A stretch of DNA of 41,022 nt from DATJLY01 sp035518375 (GTDB lineage Bacteria; Pseudomonadota; Alphaproteobacteria; ATCC43930; CGMCC-115725), in assembly GCA_035518375.1 (NCBI GenBank), contig DATIXQ010000028.1, forward strand, positions 1-41,022, read 5' to 3'. A model generated the notes under the pieces. It saw only the letters and a program-made list of their open reading frames with translations. It was not told the DNA's origin and ran no database searches. The position numbers and the translations under genes were made by a program. Of this stretch, positions 1 through 7,587 are shown one piece after another. Each line of letters starts with the position of its first letter. Positions within the stretch are counted from its first letter, which is position 1.

Positions 1-159
1 GATAAGGCCCGCGCGCCAGCCGCCAGGGGCGTTCCAAAGCGTGAAGGGTGTGCCCGAAACGAGCCGGTTCGGCGCGTGGGTGATGAATCCCGAGCCGAGC
101 AGCGCCAGCAACGCCACGAGCGCCAGCGCGAGGAGGACCGCGTTCCGCGGCGCCCTCAT
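1..159 (-). CDS. ABC transporter permease, osmoprotectant (OpuC/OsmW-like) type, 5' part only
   Basis: The first 53 codons of a gene that runs off the left edge. The start ATG overlaps the stop of the upstream binding-protein gene (ATGA, 156-159). The visible residues begin MRAPRNAV and form one hydrophobic segment (about residues 6-22, rich in Leu, Ala and Val), followed by THAPNRLVSG, then Trp- and Gly-rich sequence. This fits the N-terminal transmembrane helix and periplasmic stretch of an inner-membrane permease. The role is inferred mainly from its neighbour: OsmF/OpuC-type binding proteins are normally co-transcribed with one or two permeases and an ATPase. Permease domain motifs lie outside the window, so the family cannot be confirmed here. 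Confidence 0.55.
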   Translation of the reverse strand, partial: MRAPRNAVLLALALVALLALLGSGFITHAPNRLVSGTPFTLWNAPGGWRAGLI

Positions 160-1136
160 TTCAGGAAACCTTGCGCCATGAGATAATCCTGCGCCACCGC
201 ACGTGCCTCGCGCCCCTCGACTGCGATTGCGGCGTTGAGCTGCTGCAGCCGCGCGAGCGTAAGCGAGCGGAACGCCGGATCGAGCAGGCCTGCGATCTCG
301 GGATGCGCCGCCAGCACCGCACCGCGCACGACTGGCGCCGGCTCGTACACGACCTGCGCGCCTTTGTCGTCGGCGAGGATGGAAAGGCCGAGCGCCGCGA
401 GCGAGCCGTCGGTGCCGTAGGCCATCGCCGCGTTGACGCCGGAGACGTCTTCCGACGCGGCGCGGATCGTCGCCGCGGTGTCGCCGCCGGCGAGAACGAG
501 CAGTTGGCTCTGGCTGAGCGTGAAGCCGTAGGACTGCTCGAACGCCGGCAGCCCGCCCGGGCTCTCGACGAACTCGGCCGAGGCGGCGAGCCGCACGCGT
601 CCGCCGCCCGCGAGATAGCGCGCGAAGCCTTCGAGCGTCGCGCCCGCGTGCGCCGCCAAATCCTTGCGCGCCGCAATCGCCCACGTGTTGTTGGCGGGCG
701 CCGGCGCGAGCCAGACGAGATTGTTCTGCGCGCGGTCGAGACGCCGCACTTCATCATAGCCGGAAGCTGCGTTCTTCCAGGCGGGATCGTGCTCGCGCTT
801 GAAGAAGCGCGCGCCGTTGCCGGTGTATTCGGGATAGATGTCGATGGCGCCGGCGAGGATGGCGCTGCGCACGATGTTGGTGGGGCCAAGCCCGATGCGG
901 CTTTCGATGCGAAGCCCGCCATGCTCAAGCAGCAGCGCGATCATGTTGCCAAGAAGCGCGCCCTCGGTGTCGATCTTCGAGGCGACGATGATCGCGTCGG
1001 CTGCGGTGGCGGCCGGCGCGAGCGCGAGCAGGAGCAGGAGTGTGGCGATCAGGCTCCGTCGCGAAACGCCGCGAGCGCCGCCAGCACGCGTTCCGGCCGT
1101 TCGAAGTCGATACGCGGATGGCGGAAGGGCACCCAT
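156..1136 (-). CDS. Osmoprotectant/glycine betaine-type ABC transporter substrate-binding protein (OsmF/YehZ-like)
   Basis: Periplasmic solute-binding protein of the OpuAC fold. The mature part opens with IIVASKIDTEGALLGNMIA and then RIGLGPTNIVRSAILAG, IDIYPEYTGN. These are the hallmark segments of OsmF/OpuCC proteins (K-x-x-T/D-E near the start, GLG-T, and D-x-Y-PEYTG in the ligand pocket). A signal peptide precedes it: a twin-arginine-like SRRS, a Leu-rich core, then APAATA before the mature Ala-Asp. The ATG at 1136 gives a 326-residue protein but overlaps the deacetylase gene by 88 bases. No better ATG or GTG lies between it and the signal peptide, so the true start is uncertain. The permease gene follows with a 4-base overlap. 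The ligand is probably a betaine-like compound, but this is unproven. Confidence 0.85.
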   Translation of the reverse strand: MGALPPSAYRLRTAGTRAGGARGVSRRSLIATLLLLLALAPAATAADAIIVASKIDTEGALLGNMIALLLEHGGLRIESRIGLGPTNIVRSAILAGAIDIYPEYTGNGARFFKREHDPAWKNAASGYDEVRRLDRAQNNLVWLAPAPANNTWAIAARKDLAAHAGATLEGFARYLAGGGRVRLAASAEFVESPGGLPAFEQSYGFTLSQSQLLVLAGGDTAATIRAASEDVSGVNAAMAYGTDGSLAALGLSILADDKGAQVVYEPAPVVRGAVLAAHPEIAGLLDPAFRSLTLARLQQLNAAIAVEGREARAVAQDYLMAQGFLK

Positions 1137-1813
1137 TGAAAGCGCTCGTAGAACAGGCGGCCCTCGTGCGGCCGGGCGGCATAATCATAACGCGCAAGCG
1201 GCCGAAACGACTCCGTCTTGCACGCGATATGGGCAAGGTTGCCGCGCTCGGAGCGGTAGAGGGCGAGAAGTTGCTGCTTCCAGCGCTGCTCTTCGGGGTC
1301 AAGGCGCACGACCGTTTCGCGCCCGTCCGGCGCTTTGAACCGGCCCGAAACCGCGTGTCCGCCGGCGAGATGGTATTCCGCGAACTCGATGACGGGATGC
1401 TCGGGTAGCAGCTGAGCAGCGAGGAAGTTCGCCACGTCATGGTCCTGGTGCGCGCCTTCCCAGGCGGGCGTCCAGATTTCGCCGATCCCGTGCGCGGCGA
1501 TCGTCGCGCGGATGCGCGCGAGCGCCGAGGCGAGCGCTGCCTTGAGGCCCCGCGCCGGCCAGTCGCAGAAGCCGGCGGGCGTGATGCCGAGAAGCGCGGC
1601 GGCGCGCATCGCCTCGGCGCGGCGGCGCGCGACGCGCGCGCCGTGCCCGCTGCGCTGCCACGGCCACAAGCTCTCGCGCGGCGGCACGCCGGTGGTGAGA
1701 TAGAGCGCGAAGAAGCGCGCCCCTCCGGCCTGCGCGCGGCGGATCGCCACCGCGCAGCCAACGACTTCGTCGTCAGGATGCGGGACGAGCAGCAGGACGG
1801 AGCGCGCGGACAT
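1049..1813 (-). CDS. PIG-L family N-acetylglucosaminyl deacetylase
   Basis: A 254-residue zinc-dependent deacetylase of the LmbE/PIG-L family, which removes acetyl groups from N-acetylglucosamine-type sugars (MshB, BshB and GlcNAc-PI deacetylase are relatives). The metal and catalytic signature LLVPHPDDEVVGC is at residues 8-20, and the second metal motif AHQDHDVAN is near residue 121. An Arg-rich helix (VARRRAEAMRAAALLG) lies between them, as usual in the family. The start ATG (1813) lies inside the end of the glycosyltransferase gene (41-base overlap), and the stop overlaps the binding-protein gene, so translation is probably coupled. The pairing with a GT4 glycosyltransferase suggests the two act in sequence on one sugar conjugate: transfer of GlcNAc, then deacetylation. 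The acceptor is unknown. Confidence 0.88.
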   Translation of the reverse strand: MSARSVLLLVPHPDDEVVGCAVAIRRAQAGGARFFALYLTTGVPPRESLWPWQRSGHGARVARRRAEAMRAAALLGITPAGFCDWPARGLKAALASALARIRATIAAHGIGEIWTPAWEGAHQDHDVANFLAAQLLPEHPVIEFAEYHLAGGHAVSGRFKAPDGRETVVRLDPEEQRWKQQLLALYRSERGNLAHIACKTESFRPLARYDYAARPHEGRLFYERFQWVPFRHPRIDFERPERVLAALAAFRDGA

Positions 1814-3122
1814 CGGATTGTCGCGCTGCCGCGTAGGCACGGTGCCACGTCGGCAGAATGTCCTCGCCGAGCACGTCCGCCCAGGTCGGCAGGCGGGTCT
1901 CGGCATAGCGCCGCGCGCGCGCGCCCATTGCCTCGCGCCGCGCGCTGTCCTGCGCAAGGAGCGCCAGATAGCGCGACCACGCGAAGCTGTTGCTGCCGGG
2001 CAGCACGAACCCGGTCTCGCCCTCGCTGACGACGCGCTCCATCCCGCCCTCGCCCGCGACCAGCACCGGCAGGCCCGACGCCAATGCCTCAAGCACGACA
2101 TTGGCGTATTCCTCGATCGCCGAGGGGAAGGCGAAGATGTCGGTGCTGGCGTAGACGCGCGCCAAGGTCTCGGGCTCGAGACTGCCGGGGCAGGTGGCGT
2201 TCCGCGGCAGGCGCGCGAGGATGGCGGAGCGCTCCTCGCCCGCGCCCGCGCAGAAGAGGTGGACGGGCGCACCCGCGGCCGCGAGCTCGGTCACTGCGTC
2301 GGCAAGCACCATGACGTTCTTGCCGCGATTGACCCGGCCCGCGAACACGATGACCACGGCCCCGGGCGCAATGCCGTACTGTGCGGCAAGCCAGTCGCGG
2401 TCGCGCTTTTCCGGCGTGAAGAACGAACGGTCGATGCCGCGGCGCAGGAGCCCGGCGTGCCCGCCCCTCAACGCCCGCACCGCCTTGAGCTGCTCGGGGC
2501 GCGACACCAGCACGCCCTGGCACGCACGCTGATGCCGTTCGAGCTGGCGCAGCATGCGGCGCTCGGCGTAGCGCGCCACGCCAAGCCGTTCGAGGAGCGC
2601 CTGCGCGACGCGGCCTGTGCCGAACACGCGTTCGACAGTTTGCGCTGTGAAGACGCGGGCATAGCGCGGCGTGTCGGTGTGGACCGACGTTACGAGCGGA
2701 ATGCCGGTACGCCGCGCGACGCCAAGCGCCGTGCGGGCGAAGGCGAAATAGGCGTCGGTGGTGTGTATCACGTCATACTGCGGCAGCTGGCGCGCGAGCC
2801 GCGCGTGCCATGGCGCGAGGTCGGTATGGTCGGGGACGTGCGACAGGAGCGGCATTCGCTCCGTCGCGAACACGGGGCGCTCGACGGCGTAGCGCACGTT
2901 GCGCCCAAGCGGCCGTACCGCGGGCTCCGGCCCCATGAAATAGATCGTGAGGTCGAGCGTCCCCTCAAACCCCAGCGCCGCCTGGGCGAGCCGTTCCCAG
3001 CATTTGACGTGTCCGCCCGCGCCCGCGCCCTGCGTGAGGTTCACGAGCGCCGCCACCCGCAGCGGCCGCGGCGTGGCGGCGGCTGGAGCTTCTTCGGCCC
3101 GAAGGGATGCGGTTGAGGTCAT
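1773..3122 (-). CDS. Glycosyltransferase family 4 (GT-B fold)
   Basis: A 449-residue retaining GT-B glycosyltransferase. The N-terminal half carries the acceptor-side Rossmann domain (LRVAALVNLTQGAGAGGHV near residue 21). The C-terminal half carries the GT4 donor-binding signatures: VIVFAGRVNRGKNV around residue 253, VHLFCAGAGEE, then DIFAFPSAIEEYANVVLEAL and ASGLPVL, the E-x7-E type motif that holds the nucleotide sugar. No signal peptide or membrane helix is obvious, so it is cytoplasmic or peripheral. It starts at ATG 3122, 95 bases from the divergently transcribed ferritin-like gene. It leads an operon-like run with the PIG-L deacetylase and the OsmF-type transporter. MshA- or BshA-like activity is conceivable from the deacetylase pairing but is not shown by the sequence. 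Confidence 0.87.
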   Translation of the reverse strand: MTSTASLRAEEAPAAATPRPLRVAALVNLTQGAGAGGHVKCWERLAQAALGFEGTLDLTIYFMGPEPAVRPLGRNVRYAVERPVFATERMPLLSHVPDHTDLAPWHARLARQLPQYDVIHTTDAYFAFARTALGVARRTGIPLVTSVHTDTPRYARVFTAQTVERVFGTGRVAQALLERLGVARYAERRMLRQLERHQRACQGVLVSRPEQLKAVRALRGGHAGLLRRGIDRSFFTPEKRDRDWLAAQYGIAPGAVVIVFAGRVNRGKNVMVLADAVTELAAAGAPVHLFCAGAGEERSAILARLPRNATCPGSLEPETLARVYASTDIFAFPSAIEEYANVVLEALASGLPVLVAGEGGMERVVSEGETGFVLPGSNSFAWSRYLALLAQDSARREAMGARARRYAETRLPTWADVLGEDILPTWHRAYAAARQSDVRALRPAARPAS

Positions 3123-3217
3123 GGCGGGGCCCGCCCAGTCTCTTCTTTGTCCTCTCGCAAACTCCAGTCTCGCAACGCGGGGCGAACCGCGCCGCGGCCC
3201 GTGCTATAGCGTGGCCT

Positions 3218-4072
3218 ATGTCGCAGTCATCCCACGCCGAACGCGCGACCGCGCCAGATCAGGCAATTGTGGTCGGGTCCGAGGCCCATAGGCAACTATT
3301 TTGCCACATGCTCCTCGACAGTTTCGATCCCTATCGTCCTGCGGTCATTGCATGGCCGTCCCTCGCGCCGGATGCGTTGCAGCGTCTCGTCGGGTTGCCG
3401 TTTTGGGACATCGCGGTCGCGACCGAGGAGCGGGCGGCGCGGCGGATGGAAGCGCTGGCCGAGGTGAGCCGGGATACGCTCATCCAGAAGGCTGTAGCCC
3501 TTAATGCCTGGGAGGAGCGGCGGCACAAGGAGGTCCTTGGCCATATGATCCACCACTATGGCATCGGCCTGAAGGAGCAGGAGCCATACGTTGCTATCGC
3601 CGATGCCGAGTGGGGGTTCCTCAGAACTGGCTACGGCGAGTGTTTTGATTCGTTTTTCGCGTTCGGGCTGTTCCGGCTGGCGCGGGAGTCCGGCTTCTTT
3701 CCGGCCCCGCTCGTCGAGGTGTTCGAGCCGATCATTCAGGAAGAGGCGCGGCACAACCTCTTCTTCGTCAACTGGGTGGCCTATACCCGCGTCAATCGCG
3801 GCTGGCCTGCGCGATCGAAGCTCGACCTCCAGCGTCTGGCGGCGCTTTGGGTCCAGGCGTGGGGGCGGGTCTCGATGGCGCGCGCGGTCGACGACAAGAA
3901 CTTCACCCGCACCGGCGGCGATGCCGTCGGGCTCACGCTCAAGCCGCGTGCGTTTTTCGCGCTTTGTGCCGTCGAGCAGGAACGGCGGATGGCGCGCTAT
4001 GACTCGCGGCTGCTGCGGCCGCGCATTATGCCCAGCATCGCCGGCATGCTGAGCCGCGTGCTGCCGGCCTGA
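3218..4072 (+). CDS. Ferritin-like diiron-fold protein, function unknown
   Basis: A 284-residue helical protein with two diiron-type Glu/His clusters: NAWEERRHKEVLGHMIHHYG (about residues 112-131) and EPIIQEEARHNLFFVNW (about residues 170-186). This pattern of E, then E-x-x-H, repeated is the ferritin/rubrerythrin-like four-helix-bundle signature, so an oxidase, hydroxylase or iron-handling role is likely. I do not recognise the exact subfamily. The ATG at 3218 was chosen because the sequence from MSQSSHAER onward looks coding; a longer in-frame start at 3107 would overlap the divergent glycosyltransferase start. The gene runs into the convergent HpnL-like gene, with a 76-base tail-to-tail overlap. 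Its position beside the radical SAM/HpnL-like pair may be functional or accidental. Confidence 0.72.
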   Translation: MSQSSHAERATAPDQAIVVGSEAHRQLFCHMLLDSFDPYRPAVIAWPSLAPDALQRLVGLPFWDIAVATEERAARRMEALAEVSRDTLIQKAVALNAWEERRHKEVLGHMIHHYGIGLKEQEPYVAIADAEWGFLRTGYGECFDSFFAFGLFRLARESGFFPAPLVEVFEPIIQEEARHNLFFVNWVAYTRVNRGWPARSKLDLQRLAALWVQAWGRVSMARAVDDKNFTRTGGDAVGLTLKPRAFFALCAVEQERRMARYDSRLLRPRIMPSIAGMLSRVLPA

Positions 4073-5028
4073 GCTGCGATCCGGCGCCAGCGCCTCAGCT
4101 CGCCGGAATAGGCGAGCGCGACTGCCGGGATGCCGAGCGCCAGCTCGCGGAAACGCTTCACCAGCGAGATGACGAGGCCGAGCTCGCCGCCCAACCCCAA
4201 TTGCTGCGACAGCACCATGAGCGTGCCGTCCTGGACGCCGAGCCCGCCAGGGATGATGAAGGCGGCGGCGCGCGCGCCCTGGCTCAAGCTTTCGAGCGTG
4301 ACGGCGTCGCCGATGCTGATCGGATGGCCGAGGAGATAAGGCACGAGCCAGATCTCGCCGGCGCCGGCAAACCAGCTCAGGAGCCGCCACACGAACGCGA
4401 TCGCGACCGCGCGGCGATGGCCATAGAGCCGGTGCAGCGCGTCCTCGACCGTGCGGATCCACGAGCCGTCGAGGCTGCGCGCGCGGCCCATGAAGCGGCC
4501 GACGGCGCCCGCTGCGCGACTGAACCAGCGCGTGCGCTGTGCCCAGTAGAATTGCAAACCGAAGAGCACCAGCGCGGCGATGGTGAGCGCCGAGCGCAGC
4601 AGCACGTCGTGCCGGCTGCGGAGCGAGAAATAGGCGAGCCCCGTGGCGATGAAGATGATCTGCGTCGCGAGCCCGATGGTGACGTCGCCAACGACCGAGG
4701 TCGCGGCATCAGTGAGGTCGCTGCCCTCGTCGTGCGGCAGCTTCGCGCGCAAGACCTCGCCAAGATGCGGCACCGGCAGCAGGCCGTTCACTCCCTCGCC
4801 CATCCAGCGGATGCGCAGGAGGCTTGCGAAATCGGGCGGGCGTTCGAACAGGCGCCGCCAGCCGAGCACGTCGAAGAGCAGCGGCACGCCGTGATAGAGC
4901 GCGATGACGACGAGCCAGCCGCGTAGCTGCCACGCGGCGGCGAAAAGCTTGCCTGCGTCGTTCATCACGAGCAGGCCGGCCAAGAGCCCGGCGCCAATCA
5001 GCCAAGTGACGAAGGTGGCGATGCGCAT
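3997..5028 (-). CDS. HpnL-like integral membrane protein (lysylphosphatidylglycerol synthase TM-region family)
   Basis: A 343-residue polytopic membrane protein of the UPF0104/COG0392 family, which includes the flippase-like domain of MprF and the hopanoid-associated protein HpnL. Hydrophobic helices are visible at about residues 4-24 and 37-57 and several more through the middle. The family pattern is present: RIRWMGEGVNGLLPVPHLGE near residue 72, ESLSQGARAAAFIIPGGLGVQDG near residue 245, and a late ALGIPAVALAYSGELRR. HpnL proteins are thought to help transport or place hopanoids in membranes. The gene starts 11 bases after the radical SAM gene on the same strand, so the two are probably one transcript. 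The C-terminal 25 residues overlap the convergent ferritin-like gene. Assignment to HpnL rather than a paralogue is an inference. Confidence 0.75.
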   Translation of the reverse strand: MRIATFVTWLIGAGLLAGLLVMNDAGKLFAAAWQLRGWLVVIALYHGVPLLFDVLGWRRLFERPPDFASLLRIRWMGEGVNGLLPVPHLGEVLRAKLPHDEGSDLTDAATSVVGDVTIGLATQIIFIATGLAYFSLRSRHDVLLRSALTIAALVLFGLQFYWAQRTRWFSRAAGAVGRFMGRARSLDGSWIRTVEDALHRLYGHRRAVAIAFVWRLLSWFAGAGEIWLVPYLLGHPISIGDAVTLESLSQGARAAAFIIPGGLGVQDGTLMVLSQQLGLGGELGLVISLVKRFRELALGIPAVALAYSGELRRWRRIAAQAGSTRLSMPAMLGIMRGRSSRES

Positions 5029-5039
5029 GGGCCGCCGCG

Positions 5040-6641
5040 TCAGGAAGCGAGGTCGGCCGGTTTTAGCTCAATCGCGCCGCGGCCGCGAATCTTGCCGGAG
5101 TAAAACGAGGCGTTTTGGGCGCCCGAGACGGCGTCGCGCGAGAACGCAATGAGGTGATGCGCAACGAGGCCGATATGGATCACGTCCTCGATCCGGCCGG
5201 CGCGCAAGAGAGGCCAAGCGTGGCGCCAGAAGGTCGCGCGGTAGTCGGCCGCAACGCCGGCGCGCAGCAGAAGGTTCGCGAGGATGCGCATGCCCTTCCT
5301 GATGTTCGACCACGAAGCGCGTGCCGGCGAGGCAGGCGGACGGATGCGGTTCGGATAAGTGTGCTCGACGTTGTAGGCGAAGCGTTCGTAGAGCGCCTTG
5401 GGCGCATAGAGCTCGGCGATGGCGCGGCGCCACATCGCGACGACATCGTCGTAGGGCAGGAGAAACCGCACGTTCGATTCGCGCGCCGGATCGTCGACGA
5501 TGCGTTCCTCGGCGGCGAGCCGATCCCACAGCGGCGTCTTCGGCAGCGCCTGAAGCAGGTTGAGGGTCAGCATCGGGATATGCGCGCGGGTCGCGAACTC
5601 GACGATGCGGCTTCCGGTATCGCGCGTGTCGGTGTCGAGGCCCATGATCATGCCGGCCACAACCTCCATCCCGAAGGAGTTGAGCGTGGCGATCGCCTCG
5701 AGCATCGGGATCGACGCATTCTGCTCCTTGCGCATGGCGCGGAGCGCCTCAGGCTCGGGCGTTTCGATGCCGCAAAAGATCGTGCCGAAGAATGCCTCGC
5801 GCATCAGCGCCAGGAGGTCGGGATATTTGGCGATATTGAGCGTCGCCTCGCAGGCGAACTCGATCGGATAGCCGCGCGCCTTCTGCCATTTGAGCAGATG
5901 CTCGACGAGCTCGCGCGCGGCACGGCGATTGCCGATGAAATTGTCGTCGACGAAATAGACCGCGCCGAGATCGCCATGCTCGAGCATGGCATCGAGCTCG
6001 TCGGTCACCTGCTGCGGCGTCTTGAGACGCGGGTTGCGGCCGTAGAGCGCCGGGATGTCGCAGAACTCGCAGCGATAGGGACAGCCCGACGAGAATTGCA
6101 CGCTGCCGAGGAAGTAGCGCGCGATCTCGGCAAGGTGATAGGCGGGCACGGGAAAATCCGTGAGCGGCAGGCGTTCCACGGTGTCGAGGCGGATCTGCTC
6201 GGGCGGGCGACGCGGGTCGGCGTCGAGGAGTCCGATGAGACGCTCGGTGCCGTCGCCCAGCTCGCCGACATGGATGTAGTCGAACTCGCCGTAAAGCTCG
6301 GGCGCGCCGGAGACGGAGGGTCCGCCGAGCACCGCCGTCTTGCCGAAGCGGTGGGCGCGCTCGGCGATGTCGATGATGGTAGGGCGCTGCACGTGCATGC
6401 CCGAGACGAGCACGGCATCGGCCCAGGCGAAATCCTGCGCGCGTGCCGGGCGGATATTCTCGTCGACGAAGCGGATCTCCCACTCGGCCGGCAGGTATGC
6501 GGCGATGACGAGAAGCCCTTGCGGCGGCATGAACGCGCGCGTGGCGCCGCGCAGCTTGTAGGCATATTCGAACGTCCCGAAGGACGGGCTGTAGGCGGGG
6601 AAGACGCACAGAATCTTGCGGCGGTGCTTTGCGGTCGGCAT
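5040..6641 (-). CDS. B12-binding-domain radical SAM protein, hopanoid methylase (HpnP/HpnR)-like
   Basis: A 533-residue enzyme with three parts. Residues 10-140 form a cobalamin-binding-type Rossmann domain (ILCVFPAYSPSFGTFE, MPPQGLLVIAAYLP, LGGPSVSGAPE); the classical DxHxxG cobalamin motif is not visible. Residues 180-400 are the radical SAM core with the cluster motif SSGCPYRCEFCDIP (Cys187, Cys191, Cys194), the Y-x-x-D-D-N-F segment, and GMEVVAGMIMGLDTDT. The C-terminal part (NVEHTYPNRIRPPASPARAS and beyond) looks like DUF4070. This layout and spacing match hopanoid C-2/C-3 methylases, which methylate the hopanoid A-ring using SAM and cobalamin. The HpnL-like gene 11 bases downstream supports a hopanoid role. 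No squalene-hopene cyclase or other hpn gene is in the window. A methylase for another lipid remains possible. Confidence 0.78.
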   Translation of the reverse strand: MPTAKHRRKILCVFPAYSPSFGTFEYAYKLRGATRAFMPPQGLLVIAAYLPAEWEIRFVDENIRPARAQDFAWADAVLVSGMHVQRPTIIDIAERAHRFGKTAVLGGPSVSGAPELYGEFDYIHVGELGDGTERLIGLLDADPRRPPEQIRLDTVERLPLTDFPVPAYHLAEIARYFLGSVQFSSGCPYRCEFCDIPALYGRNPRLKTPQQVTDELDAMLEHGDLGAVYFVDDNFIGNRRAARELVEHLLKWQKARGYPIEFACEATLNIAKYPDLLALMREAFFGTIFCGIETPEPEALRAMRKEQNASIPMLEAIATLNSFGMEVVAGMIMGLDTDTRDTGSRIVEFATRAHIPMLTLNLLQALPKTPLWDRLAAEERIVDDPARESNVRFLLPYDDVVAMWRRAIAELYAPKALYERFAYNVEHTYPNRIRPPASPARASWSNIRKGMRILANLLLRAGVAADYRATFWRHAWPLLRAGRIEDVIHIGLVAHHLIAFSRDAVSGAQNASFYSGKIRGRGAIELKPADLAS

Positions 6642-6786
6642 CGGACTTGGCCTGAAGGGCGGTCGCCGTGGACCATAAGGGAAACGGGCGCGCGCCGCGA
6701 CAGTTCAAAAGTGGGCTCTATTGCGCCCCTTTTCGCGGGGTGAAATAGTAGGGGCTGCGCGCCGCGTGCGGAGGAGGTTCGGGCCC

Positions 6787-7560
6787 GTGAAGAAAGAAAC
6801 GCTGAAAGTCGCCGGGCTCGCGCTCGAAGTGTTCGAGGATGGACGCGGCGAGCCGCTCCTCTTCGTCCATAGCGGCGGCGGATTCCAGCCGAACGAGCCC
6901 TATGTCGCGCTCCTCGCCAAGTCGCGGCGTCTCGTCGCACCCTCTCATCCCGGCTTCGGCCATTCCGAGCTGCCCGACTGGCTCGATACGCCAGATGACA
7001 TCGCGTACATCTATCTCGAGCTGATGGATCGGCTCGGGTTGCAGAAGGTCGATCTTGTCGGCAGTTCGCTCGGCGGCTGGATCGCCGCGGAGATGGCGTC
7101 GAAAGCGCCCGAGCGGTTCAGAAAGCTCGTGCTTGTGGCGCCAGTGGGCGTCAAGACCGGCCCGGTCGACAAGCTCGACATTCCCGACATCTACGCCGTG
7201 CCGCAGGAGCGGGTGAGCCAGTGGCTCTTCCGGGATCCGGCAAAGCACACGGTTGATACCGCGCGCCTCTCCGACGACGAGCTCACGGTCATGGTGCGCA
7301 ATCGCGAGACCGTGGCGATGCTGGTGTGGGAGCCGTGGATGCATAATCCGAAGCTCAAGCACCGGCTCCACCGCGCCACCATGCCGACGCTGTTCCTGCG
7401 CGGTGAAAGCGACGGGCTTGTCTCGGCAGACTATCTCGAGCGCTACGCGCGGCTCATGCCGCATGCGCGCATCGAAACGATCGCCAACGCCGCTCATGCC
7501 GTCCAGGTGGAGCAGCCTGAAGCCTTCGCCGCGAAGGTGCTGGGCTTCCTCGACGGCTGA
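6787..7560 (+). CDS. Alpha/beta hydrolase
   Basis: A 257-residue alpha/beta-hydrolase fold enzyme. The oxyanion strand is LLFVHSGGGF (residues 25-34). The nucleophile elbow is LVGSSLGGW with Ser94, the acid is probably Asp209 in LRGESDGLVS, and His237 in ANAAHAVQVEQPEAF completes the triad. The GTG start at 6787 was chosen over an upstream in-frame ATG (6721) because a strong GGAGGAGG ribosome site lies about 10 bases before it. The next gene, a luciferase-like monooxygenase, begins 27 bases later with its own AAGGAG site, so the two probably form one operon. The hydrolase could open an ester or lactone made by the oxygenase; this is inferred from the arrangement. The substrate is not recognisable. 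Confidence 0.86.
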   Translation: MKKETLKVAGLALEVFEDGRGEPLLFVHSGGGFQPNEPYVALLAKSRRLVAPSHPGFGHSELPDWLDTPDDIAYIYLELMDRLGLQKVDLVGSSLGGWIAAEMASKAPERFRKLVLVAPVGVKTGPVDKLDIPDIYAVPQERVSQWLFRDPAKHTVDTARLSDDELTVMVRNRETVAMLVWEPWMHNPKLKHRLHRATMPTLFLRGESDGLVSADYLERYARLMPHARIETIANAAHAVQVEQPEAFAAKVLGFLDG

Positions 7561-7587
7561 CCAGGACATCCAAGGAGAGAACGCGCC

